In this document: in pieces, positions 1 through 11,953 of the stretch
Numbering within the stretch: the first letter of the stretch is position 1
Layout of the letters: each line of letters starts with the position of its first letter
DNA from: Takakia lepidozioides
Taxonomy: Eukaryota; Streptophyta; Takakiopsida; Takakiales; Takakiaceae
NCBI GenBank assembly: GCA_030704615.1
Contig: CM060732.1
Location: 15,252,001-15,316,000, forward strand
Length of the DNA: 64,000 nucleotides
Direction of reading: 5' to 3'
The notes under the pieces: generated by a model
Seen by the model: the letters and a program-made list of their open reading frames with translations, nothing else
Told to the model about the DNA's origin: nothing
Databases searched by the model: none
Program-made: the position numbers and the translations under genes

Positions 1-3000
1 ACAAGCATCAATTTGCTGGGTGTGATCTGCTGTTCACCATTAGGGAGGCCTGCCAGTTCATCCTTTTTGTCTCCTGTCTGTGCTGTAGCTCCCAGCTACA
101 GTTCCATCCCCCTTCAGCTCCACCTCCTACCACAGGTCATCTCTGCAGCTCTCTTTTAGCTGCACATGATCTCTTACAAATAGGGGAGCCCCATGGCCAT
201 TCTGAATTCTATCCCTTTCTGCTCTTTTACAGTGTGGACATTGTCACTTCCACCTATTTTATTTGTCTCGACTATGGCAAGCAGTGTCTGAGCCTCCTGT
301 ACAATATGTGATCCATGCCTTGTGTTTTCAACAATCTTAGTTAGAAGCCATAGATCAAGGCAGAATTAAGACTTGAACTTCATTGAACATTGACAGACAG
401 AAAAAGAGCTTGTAAACATGATTGAAACGTCTATCAACGAGTTCAATTGTTCAAACATTAACAGTCACATGTTCTTACCTTGCAATGCAACAAAACAAAC
501 CTTGAATGTTTAGTATCTACTTTACTTCTATTTTCCATCCAAAAAATGTTAGTACAAGCTACAAAAGAATATGCAGCAGATGCTATCCCTCCATGGCAAA
601 TGTTGGTCTTCTCCATCCTATTCAACAATCATGACTCTTCTCATTTCCACTGGATCGAGCAAGAAAGTCTAAATTAGATGGACTCCAAATGACCATGTGA
701 TAACTGCAATCTCAATATTCTTGGCTGGAATGACATGTATATGCAGAACTGGACTGGACTGAACTCTACTAATTGCACGTACATCTGGAATCGCTTGAGG
801 GCTGTGAGCTTGGAACTGATTAGTAACCAATCTCCTTGCCGCACCTCCACCATTCGGGCAGGCAGTCGACACGGCGCCGTTACTTTAGCGCTCTACAGCT
901 TCGGCCACAATGGCAACGCCTTTCCTTACCATTTCTTAGGGATATGTAATCTGTTGCTCCTCAAATTCTACGGTAATTCAAACAACCCCAACATCCGATA
1001 ACAGCTTCAGATGCCTTTATCCCTCCTACAACCATTCATCATTCCACAGTTTTAGACAAGGTTACCCGCTCTATCCTTCCTCTACTCTAATCTGAACCTC
1101 GGAAAGCAAGAATTCACAACACTGTATTCTCATTGTGTGTAAGATTGTCAGTGCCCACTGCTTAGAGCGCTGCACCTCTCTAGGGGTTTCTAGATTCTTG
1201 CCTGCTAGTTGCTACCCGTTTTCCATCTAACTACATATGAATATTTAAAGATGGAACATATCTTCATCCAAATGTAACTTTCTACATCCATATTATACAT
1301 GGTTCAACGTTCCAACGTGCCCTAATTGACTCGCTTCTCTCTCGTCGTCTTCTCCTTCTCCAAGCCCTTGATGAAGAACTAAACCTCTCGTCTTTCTGGT
1401 TGGGGATGCAAGCGGAAGATTAATTTTTTTTTGCCCCATCCACTCGGGACATCGGTGTAGTATTCCGAGAAGTAGTGTTTCATATTTGTTTTGTTTGCAT
1501 TGGAATCACTTTGAGGTGAATTGCAACCATTGCAGCCCTTGCAGCCTTGTTTTTTGTGTGCAGAATGCTTTAGGTGGCTTACGTCCGGCAGTTACGCAAG
1601 GCCTTCGCTGGCGAGTCTTGATGCAAAGGGACAAGACTATCGTTTTTGAACCCGAACAGTGTCCGGATATCAGCATACTTTTGAGTTCCGATAGGCTAGT
1701 GCAATCATTGGATTCATTCAGTCTCTCCTACAGATATACATTCTCACTGTGCGTTTGCCTTTGATCTCATGATGTCTCATAATTGTTATTTGCAATTCCA
1801 AATTGCCGGGAGAGAGAGAGAGAGAGAGAGAGAGAGCAGTTCCCTGTAAACATTCATAGTGGCCTATCCATGAGTGTGCAGTACCCTTCTAGGAAACTTC
1901 AGTCCACCATGGTTCTTGAGAATCAACCAGTGCACACCACCGACGAATCCAGCTTCGTGCATTGACATTGACGTTATTAGAAAACATGAGGTTAGAACGC
2001 AGACAGGAAGAGAGAGGATCTGACCATTTTGAGGGCAGGAGCAAGCAGCAGGGTAGATGTCAAGTTCTTGCCAATGGCCCCTGGTTTGCACATTTTGAAA
2101 GCTGAGTTGGTGAGCAGGTGTTGGGGAGGCTGGCATCACAGCTATCAATAGTGTTGCAGGGCAAGACTCTACCTATATATCTATATTTATTCCTTTGAGA
2201 TTTCCCTGATGACCTTTATTTGTTCTTGAATTTACTTGCTTAGGTAATTGCGTCTCCAGCCTTGGCCGCCTGGTTTGCTAAGATTGGGGAGAGATATAAC
2301 AACAGGCCATCACAACTGGCTGTAATGCAATGACTGGAAGGAAGATTCACTGTTTTGTAACTGTAAACTGTAAATTTTGTTTGACTGGGAATTGTATGAA
2401 CAGAGGATGTGGGACGGGCATCACTACAACTTTCAGAAAGTTTAGTTGAAGCTCTTGGTTCCCTAATCAGTTGTCAATTTTTTATTGCTGGAATTTCTGC
2501 CGGGCACCAAATCTGGTCGGCCCCTTTCTTTGAACTTTTAAAAATAAGTTGGATTAATAAAACCTTCCAGATTTTCGCATATTGACTGGACTGGCTTATG
2601 ATTTCAGATATGAACCGTTGTGGAAGGACCTGCAGACTTTTACTCAGGACGGGTGACAATAAAAGAACGCAAGGAAACATTTGCGGACGAACATCTTGCA
2701 AAAAACAGCCCCAAATCCTACAGGTATACAACTCCAGATGGAAATCATGTGGGTAATTCATCATGAAATATCACAAGTAATTTTTTTGCTGTTTGGGAAA
2801 CTCGGTTTGCAATGCCTAATAGACCAGATGCACTGACCTGCATGTTTACATGGTACACAGAACCTACCAGGCTTCTTGCTATCACTGTCAGGTGGCAAGC
2901 TCTATAGGAGCTGGTTATGGCCATCAATGGCTTTCTGAGTTGGCTATGTAACTTGCTGGCTGTGTCAAAACTCATAGCTAGTCTTAAGGATTCCTGGCTA

Positions 3001-3449
3001 CGCTTCTCACACTTGAAACTAACGAAACTGGACAAAATGCCCAGAGCTGAACAAGCACTACTTGCAAACTCTCTGTGCAGCATCTGACTTTTTGGTGCCT
3101 TCACATAATCGTAGCAATTTAGCCACTGATGTCACTTGCCATATTTGTTCCTCTACAGTGAGGTACACCACATTCTCTTTGCAGGTGCTCATATGATTGG
3201 CAAGGCTTTCCTCATGCTTTTGGGCTTGCCAGGAGTTTGTCAGTCTTCTGAGTGAGGAGGAGATTAAAACAAATTACTTGCGTTCACTATAAATTTAGTT
3301 TCTGGGAATCCATTTGGTATGTGGCTGTGCAATTGCAGTCAGTTCCATTAGCTTGGGGAGCTGTAAGTCCTGTTGATGAGCAATGGAAGATCAAGGAAGG
3401 AAGGTTTACTGCCAAGATGATACCAGGTAGCAGTGGCCCCCTTTCTTTC
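1..3449. other. Intergenic DNA, no gene recognised
   Basis: No open frame here shows a recognisable domain. A stretch at 1565-1739 follows a plausible acceptor (tgtgcag) and has an exon-like open frame, but I do not recognise the product. The segment ends where homology to LINE copy A begins, near 3450. Confidence 0.5.
1810..1836. repeat. (GA)n microsatellite
   Basis: About 13 uninterrupted GA dinucleotides. Confidence 0.95.
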
Positions 3450-3628
3450 CTCAATGCTGTTGGCAAGACATTCTGCAGAGTTATAAGTACTCGTCTCGAG
3501 GTTGATCTGGAGTCTAGAGGTTGTTTCCACGAAGGCCAAGCTGGCTTTCGGCGAAACAGGGGCTGTGTGGATCATATCTTCACTCTAAGCCAGATTATCC
3601 AGGGAAGGAAAAAAGAAGGGAAACCCAC

Positions 3629-4285
3629 TTACGTCTTTTTCCTGGATGTCAAAAAGGCTTGACAAAGCATGGTTTTCTTAACCTCAGAGTTGACCCCTCT
3701 GCAGTGGAAAAATTTAGTGAGCCCCAGAGCTTTGCCCTTGCCAGTTTGAACAACTTTTCGGATATGTGCATCCCAATTACAATTGGAGGAGAACTCAACG
3801 CCCAGGTAAGTGTAGGAAGGGAGGACCGGGATCTCTTGGCTACCCCACTGCCACTTAAGATCACTTCCTCCCTCTCCTCTGTCGTTGAATGCTACCACTG
3901 CACATTTGCTGACATTAGCCTCTAGCCCCCAAAGATCAAAGTATCTCTTCGCGCAATCAATCAACTCCTGGAGATTGGTTGGAGTCTCCCCTATGCCTGC
4001 AAAGTCATCCGCAAACATAAGGGCTGGTATGGTGGTATCTCCCACCCTTAACCCAAATCCCTCACTTTCCACATCCTCGAGGAGTTGATTGATGAAAACA
4101 TTGAAGAGCAGAGGGGAGAGAGTACATCCTTGAGCTACACCTTGGTCTATGTCAAAGAAGTTGGACTTCTGTCCGTTAACAGTGACACAGCTTTTGGTGT
4201 GAGCATACAAGTTGTGGACAACTCTCCACATCTTTCCCTTGATCCCAAGAGACCAGAGGCGGAACCATAGGCCATCTCTCCACAC
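3629..4285 (-). pseudogene. LINE reverse transcriptase core (inverted block of copy A)
   Basis: A 218-residue open frame covers the central RT domain: MWRDGLWFRLW, then QGVAQGCTLSPLLFNVFINQ, then the catalytic ALMFADDFAG, then the thumb region ending near KKTMLC. It matches residue for residue, with few changes, the plus-strand RT of copy B at 15700-16340. Its orientation is opposite to the flanking parts of the same element, so no full polyprotein can be made. The A-DD catalytic box is intact within the fragment. Confidence 0.85.
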
Positions 4286-4306
4286 TGTGAGAGGGGATTT
4301 TGAATT

Positions 4307-5197
4307 TTGCCTTTGTTGATTTGGTTTAGCTGTGCTGGTGCTATATGGGTTGATAACTCCAACCAGGCTAAGTCTCTAGAATCCATTCAAGTGGGGGTGC
4401 TTAAGGAGTGTATGTCAGCATGCTCCAAAACAGCCAATGTGGCTGTTCGGGGTGAGTTTGGCATTCCGTCCTTAAGCTCCCGACGAGATGAATTCAAGGT
4501 CAGATGGTGGGGTCAGCTGCAACATATGCCCAACACCAGATATCCTAAATTAATCGACTCTATATCTTGGAAACAGGACCGCCCTGTCAAACAGGCTAAG
4601 TCCTGGCAGAAGAGAGTAGAAGAGATCCTCAAGGACCTGGACCTGGATCCGCAAGTCTTGACCCTGCTGGATAAATCTGACTTAGAGGCTGTAGTGTCTT
4701 CAGCCATGTCTGTTGCCATGAGATTGTCTGATGAAAATGAAGTTAGGCAGAAAACTTCCCTGAACTTGTTTCCAGTCTGTGACATGGGGGAGGACATCTT
4801 GGATGACCTCAAGGGTCTACCCACTCTCGGCACTAGACTGAAATTTAAACTCAGGGCAGGAAGCCTACCTTTGAACAGCAAACAGAAGCAGAGAGGAAAG
4901 GGAGAGTGCAATGGCCCGTTGTGTGGGCAATCTGAAGACAGTATTCATTTTCTGATACACTGTCTGGGGTTCTCTCACCAAAGAGACGCTCTCTTCAAAT
5001 CTATTAAGGGAATTGTGCCTGTACCCCTGTTTACCAACTTTGAAAGTCTCGAGGCTGAGCCAAAAGCCCAGGCCCTCCTGAGGCCTAGTTTTTGGGCAAA
5101 TCACACACAGCAGATTGATGCTTGTGTGAAGGGATTTCTAGAGGATATCTGGAAAACCCGGATTAAGGTAAGTCTTACTACCAACGTCAGCCCCTGA
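4307..5197 (+). pseudogene. LINE ORF2 C-terminal part with zinc knuckle (copy A)
   Basis: The frame begins in non-LINE filler and enters LINE sequence at AIWVDNSNQAKSLES. The fragment has a region related to zf-RVT, with a C-x2-C-x7-H-x4-C knuckle seen in the string CGQSEDSIHFLIHC (the first Cys lies just upstream, in a segment reading CNGPLC). The stop falls just after a conserved GGTAAGTC in the 3' UTR. The equivalent parts of copies B, C and D are nearly identical, so the family moved fairly recently. Confidence 0.8.
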
Positions 5198-5682
5198 CAG
5201 AGGTAGGTTCTGTCCCTTTTGTTCCCGCTCAAACTGGGCGCGGGGTCAATGGCCACAAGGCTACGGCAAACAACGTCTTATGAGTACAATCTTTATTCTT
5301 TGTTGTATTGTCAGTGGTGGCATTGTGCGTAAGGGCAGCTGTATGATATACATATGCTTTGGAGTCATACTGTGGGCATCACAAGGAAGTTACAGGTCTG
5401 ATGGCCCTCTTCTCTCTCTTTGCTCATTTTTACTGCAAACATCTTGTGGGAGCTGTGATGGCAGCATTATCTACTGGCTTGTCGGGTAATTACCTCTCCA
5501 CTTGGACTCATGTCTAAAATAATTGTCATTGTTAGACGCTTCTTTATCTGAGTCACTACCGAGGACTTGTATCAGTCTGTTTTGTTAAATTTTGACCGTG
5601 GTCTGCAGTCACAGCAAGCAGGGCGTGATTAGGAAGCGTTTGTACAAGAAGGGGGGTTAGGCGTGAAGGACCACAAGCGGAA

Positions 5683-6721
5683 GTGGCCAATGCACATGAA
5701 CACAACGTGTGGGATCTGGCGTGGCATCCCATAGGGCATATTCTCTACAAGTATTTTTCAAGGATCCCCACTATATTGGCAAGACTCCTGAAGGTAGTGC
5801 ATCTTTGCAAATTCCTGTTACTGTCTCATTCTGGAATCATTCACATTCTAAGAGATGTTGACAACAGTGGAGGTGGGGAAGGATTATAGAGTTCACCAAG
5901 TATCCATACAGCCTAGAGGATTCTTCCTCAGTCTTCAAATTCCAAATTTTGTACTAGTTAGTTGATAATATCTGGATAATATATTGGGTGACTGCAATCA
6001 GTTTCTGGTCCTTCAAGATTGGGTGTGGCAATTATTGATTGGCTGTAGACCTTGAGTTCTGTACCTAGTGACATAAGTGGCAGCGGATACGTATGATGTG
6101 AACGGTGGGAGCAACGACCACACGACCAAGTTCTGGTGTAGAAATCGTCCTGGAGAGACTCTTCGAGATAATCGTCATAGCAACCTCCATTTACAAAGTG
6201 AGGTTTTCACCACATATTTGAATTTTTGAAGGTTTGTAATTGAATTTTTTTTGGGAGTGCAGGACCCTTAAATAGCACCTGAGCTTCCTTACTTGCATGC
6301 CAAGTTGGGTCTCTGGTGCTGCATTCCAACTTTCTGAAAATTGCTCCTGAGATGAGTGTGGACTTTTTCCCACTTCTCATACTCCTGCAACTTGTTGTCA
6401 TTGTTCAAAGGAGTTGAGTTGGAGGAGAGGCAAGTGATGCTTGATACGGCTATTTGTTAATGATGCGATGGACATTTGTTGGACTGGGAGTAGGAGCCAG
6501 TGCGACTAAGTCACAGGCAGTGGGGACTAACAATTTGGGGAGTTTTGTGGGAGGCGGGCCAGGCTCCATACCAGGTGTTGGCATGGCTGGATCCAGGTGT
6601 GGCTGCTAGGCCACCAGTGCAAGGTATGATGTCAGCTTCAAATCACCTTGTACAGGGCCATATCAGCAGCAGCCGCCACCACGACCCGTGGGACCACCAC
6701 AACCTCCACCTGGGCCATAGA
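5683..6721 (+). pseudogene. FY/WDR33-like WD40 gene fragment
   Basis: Three separated blocks resemble the plant flowering-time/polyadenylation factor FY (WDR33/Pfs2 family). At 5683-5748 the frame reads NAHEHNVWDLAWHPIGHIL. At about 6090-6178 another frame reads [16 protein letters not shown], the continuation of the same WD repeat in FY. At 6640-6721 a frame reads GPYQQQPPPRPVGPP and ends PPPGP-stop, like the proline-rich C terminus. The upstream WD repeats were not found, a stop precedes the last block, and I could not define clean splice sites throughout. In intact plants FY acts in the nuclear CPSF complex. This copy looks like a truncated duplicate; a partial real gene with unusual introns is less likely. 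Confidence 0.6.
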
Positions 6722-7479
6722 TAATTTATTTTGAGATTTTTTGAATTAAGCTGGCATTTTTCCCAAAGACACCAATTGCAACAGTGTACGAGAGTCCATG
6801 TTGATCAGCTTGGGACCTTCAAAAGAGAAATGTGAAGTTGAGACATGAACTACATTGATTTCATACTTTTCAAGGTCCAATTGGCCTTTGAGTCATTATA
6901 AATGGACGATAGTTGAATTGGGTAAAATTCATAGGCTTCACATCAAATGAAAATCCTGCAAGGACGTCAATGTAGTTTTGAGAGCTACAAATGTGTGAAT
7001 GGATTTGAATAGTGATCCTTAAGCACCATATTTGTGCTTGGGATTGAGATCAATCAAGCATGCACGGAGATAATATGAGTATGTTTCAAGCCATCACTTT
7101 CGTGTGAAGAATTCACTTAAAATGATATGTGTTGCACCGTCACTTACTTTGCGTTGTAATAATTTGCATTGATAAGACATGAAATTCGTAGAGATGCAGT
7201 TAAACATGATTTTGGCATGGAAGTAGTATCCCATCAGTTTGTATCAAAATTAACACGTAATCCATGTCGTAATAGAGCAAACGTAATTAATGTCATTCTC
7301 ATGCCATCAAAGTGACGTATATCACATGGATGATTTGTTTGACGACATCCGTACCACAATCGGTAGGTATTCGTGGCCTAGCAAATTAGAGATGTATATA
7401 GAGCAGACTGGTATGGAAGTTTTGTGATGGGGCTGGTACCAGGACCAGTTTGGTATGTCCTAAACCTGATACCAGACCA
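6722..7479. other. AT-rich intergenic DNA
   Basis: Nothing recognised on either strand. Confidence 0.5.
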
Positions 7480-7855
7480 ACACTGGTGCCGACTTATCTC
7501 CGATTATGAACACAAAAAATCAGTTTGGGTTTAAGTTCATCAATAAATTAGAAGTCGGTGCCGACTCATCTTCGACTAGGAATATACAAATCAGTTTGGG
7601 TTAAAGTTGATCAAAGGGAGGGAAAGAAAGAAGGAAAGAAAGATAGAGAAAAACCTATAAGTCGGCGCCGACTTATCTTCGACTATGAACACAAAAAATC
7701 AGTGTGGGTTTAAAGTCGGCACCGACTTTAACGATCGGAGAAAAAAAAACCAAAAAAAAAAAACAAACAAACTATAAATCGGCGCCGACTTATTCGAGTT
7801 TGAACACAAAAAATCAGTATTTTCATTTTTCTTAAGAAAAACCTATAAGTCGGCG
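7480..7855. repeat. Degenerate tandem repeat with AAGTCGGCGCCGACTT palindromes
   Basis: The block GTCGGnGCCGACTyAT-CTTCGACTA-GAACACAAAAAATCAGTnTGGGTT recurs about five times at irregular spacing. Each unit contains a perfect or near-perfect palindrome centred on GGCGCC or GGTGCC. The same palindrome class recurs at 32.3-37.2 kb. Confidence 0.75.
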
Positions 7856-9820
7856 TCAAGATTCTAGAGCAAATACTACATTTCATCCAAATAGTATTCC
7901 AAATACTGTATTTCATCCAAATAATGTTGTTTTTATCTTTGCTCATGCTCATGGTGGCTTGAGTGGTGGGTAGCAGTGGTGGGTAGCAGTTTGACAGCTA
8001 GGATCTCCAACAATGTCAAGTGAAATATGGTGTATTGAACAATTGGTATCGAATAACCAAAATACATCAACTAGTGTACACATGATTTTGTACATGTGAC
8101 TTGCAAAGTGGTACAATAATCGACATGCTTCTCGAGTAACAGTTCTACAATTTGTCCAAACTGGTTTTCTTAAAGATTCACATAACATGGACGTCATAAA
8201 ACCACGATTTGTCTCATCTGCCATGTAAGTTATGTAATTTCCATTTTTTTCTATAGACAATATTTGGGGAGCTTGCAGTTGTTCAGGGGTGGAAGTAGTA
8301 AACGTGGCTTAAGACTTAAAGGTCCTAGTTGAGACTTAATTTGAACATGAGGCAAGCAGGTGTGGTGATCAATGCACAGCTCGATTGTGGGCTGCTTGTT
8401 GCTTGGCGGGCCCGTCCTTGTGATCTTGTACACTTATGTGTTGGCAGCAGCCATCTCTCACCTCCGACCGTGTCCTATGTTCCTGAATGATCTGAGAAAG
8501 AGAGGAAACATAGAGGAGAAAGTTATAATAGTGGAGTCTTAAAAAGAATGAGGGCCAGAGACACCAAATTCAGAATCAAAGGGCTCTAGAATTAGAGTAA
8601 TCATAGCGCTCGAGACTTCTTATTATTAAGGTTCAAAGAGCCGAGTCCGCACACAAAGGATAGTAGATGAGTGTTTCCTAGTCACCTCACCACTAAAATC
8701 TCTGCCTAAGCCAAATCAAGCTGCAGCACGTACCTTCAATGACCACTGGAAAATACCTGGTGAGCATATAGCTTGTCTGTTGTCCGATCTCAATTTCTCC
8801 GTTCTTTTACTTGGGGTACTCCAGAGTTGAGTAATCCACGCTCATTTGACTGTATGAAATGGGGGTCGGTCTGTGCAGATGTTATACTGAGTGGTCTGAG
8901 CTGGGAATTAGAGCTGATCTTTATTTCGTACATATACATCAAAATTGAAATCCACATTTAATTACTCTTGAGATCATAGATGTCCAACAATATGGAAGCT
9001 GGGGGTCCATAAATGATACCAGTGAACATCCCAGCGAAGTCAACAGAGGAGGAAGGTGAGGAGGATTAACCTTGAGTCTCTTATGCCTCAAGTAGATCCT
9101 CTTAAATTCCTTACCATTGTGTCCTACATTTTGATTTTCACTGATACCATCCCTTATCAACCATTTAGGCGATAATTAATTCAAATTGAAAGTGCCTAAT
9201 GCGTTTTGGGAATTTTTCAAAATTTGGCCTAATTGCACGGAAACCAGTGTTCTTTTTCTGGAATTTGAAAAAAAGCGTGAGTGGCTACAGAGTTTGGCAA
9301 AAAATAGCCATACATTCTGTTCATCCATTGAAATTAGGACAGAATCATCCATGTCCGTACATAAATCCATTTATATCATCCATATTTGGTGAATTCATCC
9401 ATAATTTATTTTTCATTTGGAGAAATTTGACTATTTCATCCATGAAAAAACAGGGAATTTGCAACAGAAAATTTCATAGCATGAAGATGCCTAATGTGAG
9501 AAATGGTTTGAGAAACGTGCCTAAACGACTCGTTTGGTTTTTAATAATTATTAGGCACAAAAATGCCTAAACGGTTGATAAGGGACGGTATCTAACGTGA
9601 TAAGTAATGCTTCCAACCAGATTTGTGCTCAACGTTTGTGAGGTTCTCCAGCCATTAGTACACATAATCCTCCTTAGCCCAGTTACCCTGATGCTGATCT
9701 CTCTCTCTTTCCGTGCACAACTTTGCACGTTATTGTCTTTACAGGCCAAGCTGGATTGGAGCAAGTTAACCTAGAGAACCCATCCAAAAGGCTAAAATCG
9801 TTCATTACTAAACTCAAACA
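7856..9820. other. Intergenic DNA
   Basis: No gene recognised. Open frames are short and without domain similarity that I can see. Confidence 0.5.
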
Positions 9821-10876
9821 ATGGCTTGGAGGGAGAACTTGGTTTCACCGGCGCTAGTCGTGGGGACGGTTGTTGCCACCCTTTTGGGCCGATTCTACTT
9901 TGTGGGAGGCGGTTCGAGGTTATGGCTTTATTCTGCGATTGTCACAGCGGCATGGCCACTTGGAGGAGTAGTTCTTGTCGCACTCTACTGGCAGGAGGGG
10001 ATCTGGCTGACGCACCTCAAAAGTCTGAAGCTTATGGGGATCTATGTAGCCCTCGGTTTCGTCTTTGGAGTCGATAATCTCTTCTACACCTAGGGAATGT
10101 CATACTTGTCAGTGTCAACGTCGACAGTTCTGAGTTCCAGTCATCTCGTCTTCAATGCAGTCTTCGCATATGCTTTGGTGGGTGAAAAGATCAATGCTTT
10201 CACTTATAACACAATACTGGTCGTTACCTCAAGTGCCATTGTTTTGGGTCTCGATTCGGCGTTTGACAAACCCCCTGGAGCGTCCCCAACACAACATGTA
10301 GTGGGCTTTGCAATGATGATCGCAGCGTCGGCTCTCTACGGGTTAGTTCTTCCTTTGCAGGAGCTGGTTCTTCGCAAATTCCCCCGGGAGAACACCTCAC
10401 TGGGGCTTGCGCTCGAAATACAGACCATGGTAGGACTCTTTGCTACTTTGTTTGTCGTTATTGGGATGTGTTTCACAGGTGACTTTCCAGCGATGTTACG
10501 AGAAGCGAAAACATTTCAGGGAGGGGAGACAGTGACCGTAGTTGGGGGCGCAGTGGGTTGGGAGGTTGCGCTGGTGGGTACAATTGGAGTCATCTTCCTC
10601 ATCTCGTCGTTGTGTGCGGCGGTGCTCGCAGCAGCTATAATCCCGCTCCTGTCTCTATTGGCAGTCATTTTCTTCCACGACAAGTTCGGGGGCATCAAAG
10701 CTATGTGCATGGTGCTCGCACTTTGGAGCTTTGTTTTATACATCTATGGTGGGTATGTTTCATCCAGGAACCAGATGCAACGCATTGCTCCTGACTGCAA
10801 TCCCCCAGATGCATTTGAACATTTTCCTAAGAGACAGGATTCAGGCTTGTCTGCCTTGCTGATTGCTCCGCAGTAA
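9821..10876 (+). pseudogene. Purine permease (PUP)-like ORF with one in-frame stop
   Basis: A single intronless frame of about 351 codons matches plant purine permeases (drug/metabolite transporter superfamily), plasma-membrane carriers for purines, cytokinins and related bases. It carries the family hallmark VDNLFYT-stop-GMSYLSVSTS, an AYALVGEKI segment, and the C-terminal FFHDKFGGIKA...LALWSFVLYIYGG. About ten hydrophobic segments are visible. The only defect is TAG at 10091-10093, where family members usually have an aromatic residue. The start at 9821 gives MAWRENLVSPALVVG, directly before the first membrane segment. Many PUP genes have introns, so the uninterrupted frame may reflect a retrocopy. 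A sequencing error or readthrough cannot be excluded. Confidence 0.8.
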
Positions 10877-10952
10877 TTCCCCCTGGGGCAAGCGAGGTTG
10901 GGTAGCATGTGAGCCGCGGGCGTGAGCACAGAGGCATATTCTGAATATTCCA

Positions 10953-11237
10953 AAAGATTTTGGAGAATATGCGATTGCAAAACCAAAATGCACGCACGTG
11001 GTAAGAAATACGAAACTATCTGAAAACCGTGCTCACGCAAAAACATTCATGAAATTAATTGTCCAAAGCTTAACTTCTGCTCAAGCTTAAGTTCTGGCAG
11101 ATATATTGTGGGTTGTGTAAGCTTTGGACAATTAATTTCATGAATTTTTTTGCGTGAGCACGGTTTTCAGATAGTTTCGTATTTCTTACCACGTGAGTGC
11201 ATTTTGGTTTTGCAATCGCATATTCTCCAAAATCTTT
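10953..11237. repeat. Long fold-back: 119-bp inverted repeat arms, 47-bp loop
   Basis: The left arm 10953-11071 and right arm 11119-11237 are reverse complements with only about two mismatches. The loop contains the string ATATATTGTGGGTTGTGT, which recurs directly just right of the right arm at about 11268-11285. A transcript would form a near-perfect 119-bp duplex. It lies 77 bp beyond the PUP stop codon. Confidence 0.9.
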
Positions 11238-11479
11238 CACCTATCTGCACCCATATATCCAGAACCCATATATTGTGGGTTGTGTATTTGAAGATGGCCG
11301 TCTGTTAGGAATTCATGAAGTTGTATTTAAGCAGGTTCAGGCTCAAGAGTTAATAGGCATGGCTACTCCGAGTCGTCAATGGTGTAATTTAACAAAATTT
11401 TGGTCTGAAGCAAGCATAACTTATGGTGTCACTTCCCCACCAGCCTAACGGCCGTAACCGGAGCACGCGGGTGCCTTTG

Positions 11480-11505
11480 GAAGCCCCCCATACTTGCACA
11501 TTAAG
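11480..11505 (+). repeat. Direct repeat, left copy
   Basis: GAAGCCCCCCATACTTGCAC and the following CATTAAG recur at 12502-12527 with one change. The pair brackets a fold-back and the MITE, about 1.02 kb apart. Confidence 0.75.
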
Positions 11506-11510
11506 TGTAG

Positions 11511-11624
11511 GGTAAAGAACCAGGGCAAGGGGGTTCACCAGTTTAAGCCCCCTATAGAGATGAGGGTAGAGCCCGAGTCTTAGGGGGCAAAAACTGATGA
11601 ACCCCCGCGCCCCGATTCTTTACC
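11511..11624. repeat. Imperfect fold-back, 43-bp arms
   Basis: Arm 11511-11553 pairs with 11582-11624 (GGTAAAGAA...GCCCCCT against AGGGGGC...TTCTTTACC) with roughly eight mismatches and a 28-bp loop. Confidence 0.7.
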
Positions 11625-11953
11625 GAGCATGTAAAGCACTGCCAAAAAAATTTGTTTGTATTTATCGTGCTGTTAAAAAGCAGAATCCATCGGGGTGCCA
11701 GAATGCACCCCATCAACTCCCTCGAGTGCATTCCAAAATGCTGAATGCACTGGCCATTAGATTTTTTCTAAAAAAGTTGGCATTTCTTTACGCAGGGTAA
11801 TGCCCCTCGCGTCAGTAATGCCCTCCACTCAGGCCATTACCCTATACAAAAAACGTTGTCGTGCTCCCCGTAACACACTCGCCAGCCTAGCACGGGCGTT
11901 CCCAGCTGTAACTCACTCAGGGTCCTAACGAGTTAGGATTCACCAATATAAGC

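Larger units (their letters stand above)
3450..5288 (+). mobile_element. LINE copy A, 5'-truncated with an inverted middle block
   Basis: This is a non-LTR retrotransposon of the family present four times in the window. It reads plus from about 3450 to 3660 (early reverse transcriptase, ending FFLDVKKA). It then reads minus from 3661 to about 4289 (RT core with the FADD motif), and plus again from about 4340 to 5288 (C-terminal part, Cys-rich knuckle and 3' UTR). Copy B shows the uninverted order. About 50 bp of unrelated sequence lies at the right inversion joint. The 3' end is the conserved CAACGTCTTATGAGTACA with no poly-A. The element is dead. Confidence 0.85.

Noticed and set aside
4085-4911. 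Antisense open frames across the LINE copies
   Set aside because: The same antisense frames recur in all LINE copies and carry no domain; they are shadows of ORF2.
9186-9570. Overlapping plus-strand frames of 68 and 123 codons
   Set aside because: AT-rich sequence with no recognisable protein features.
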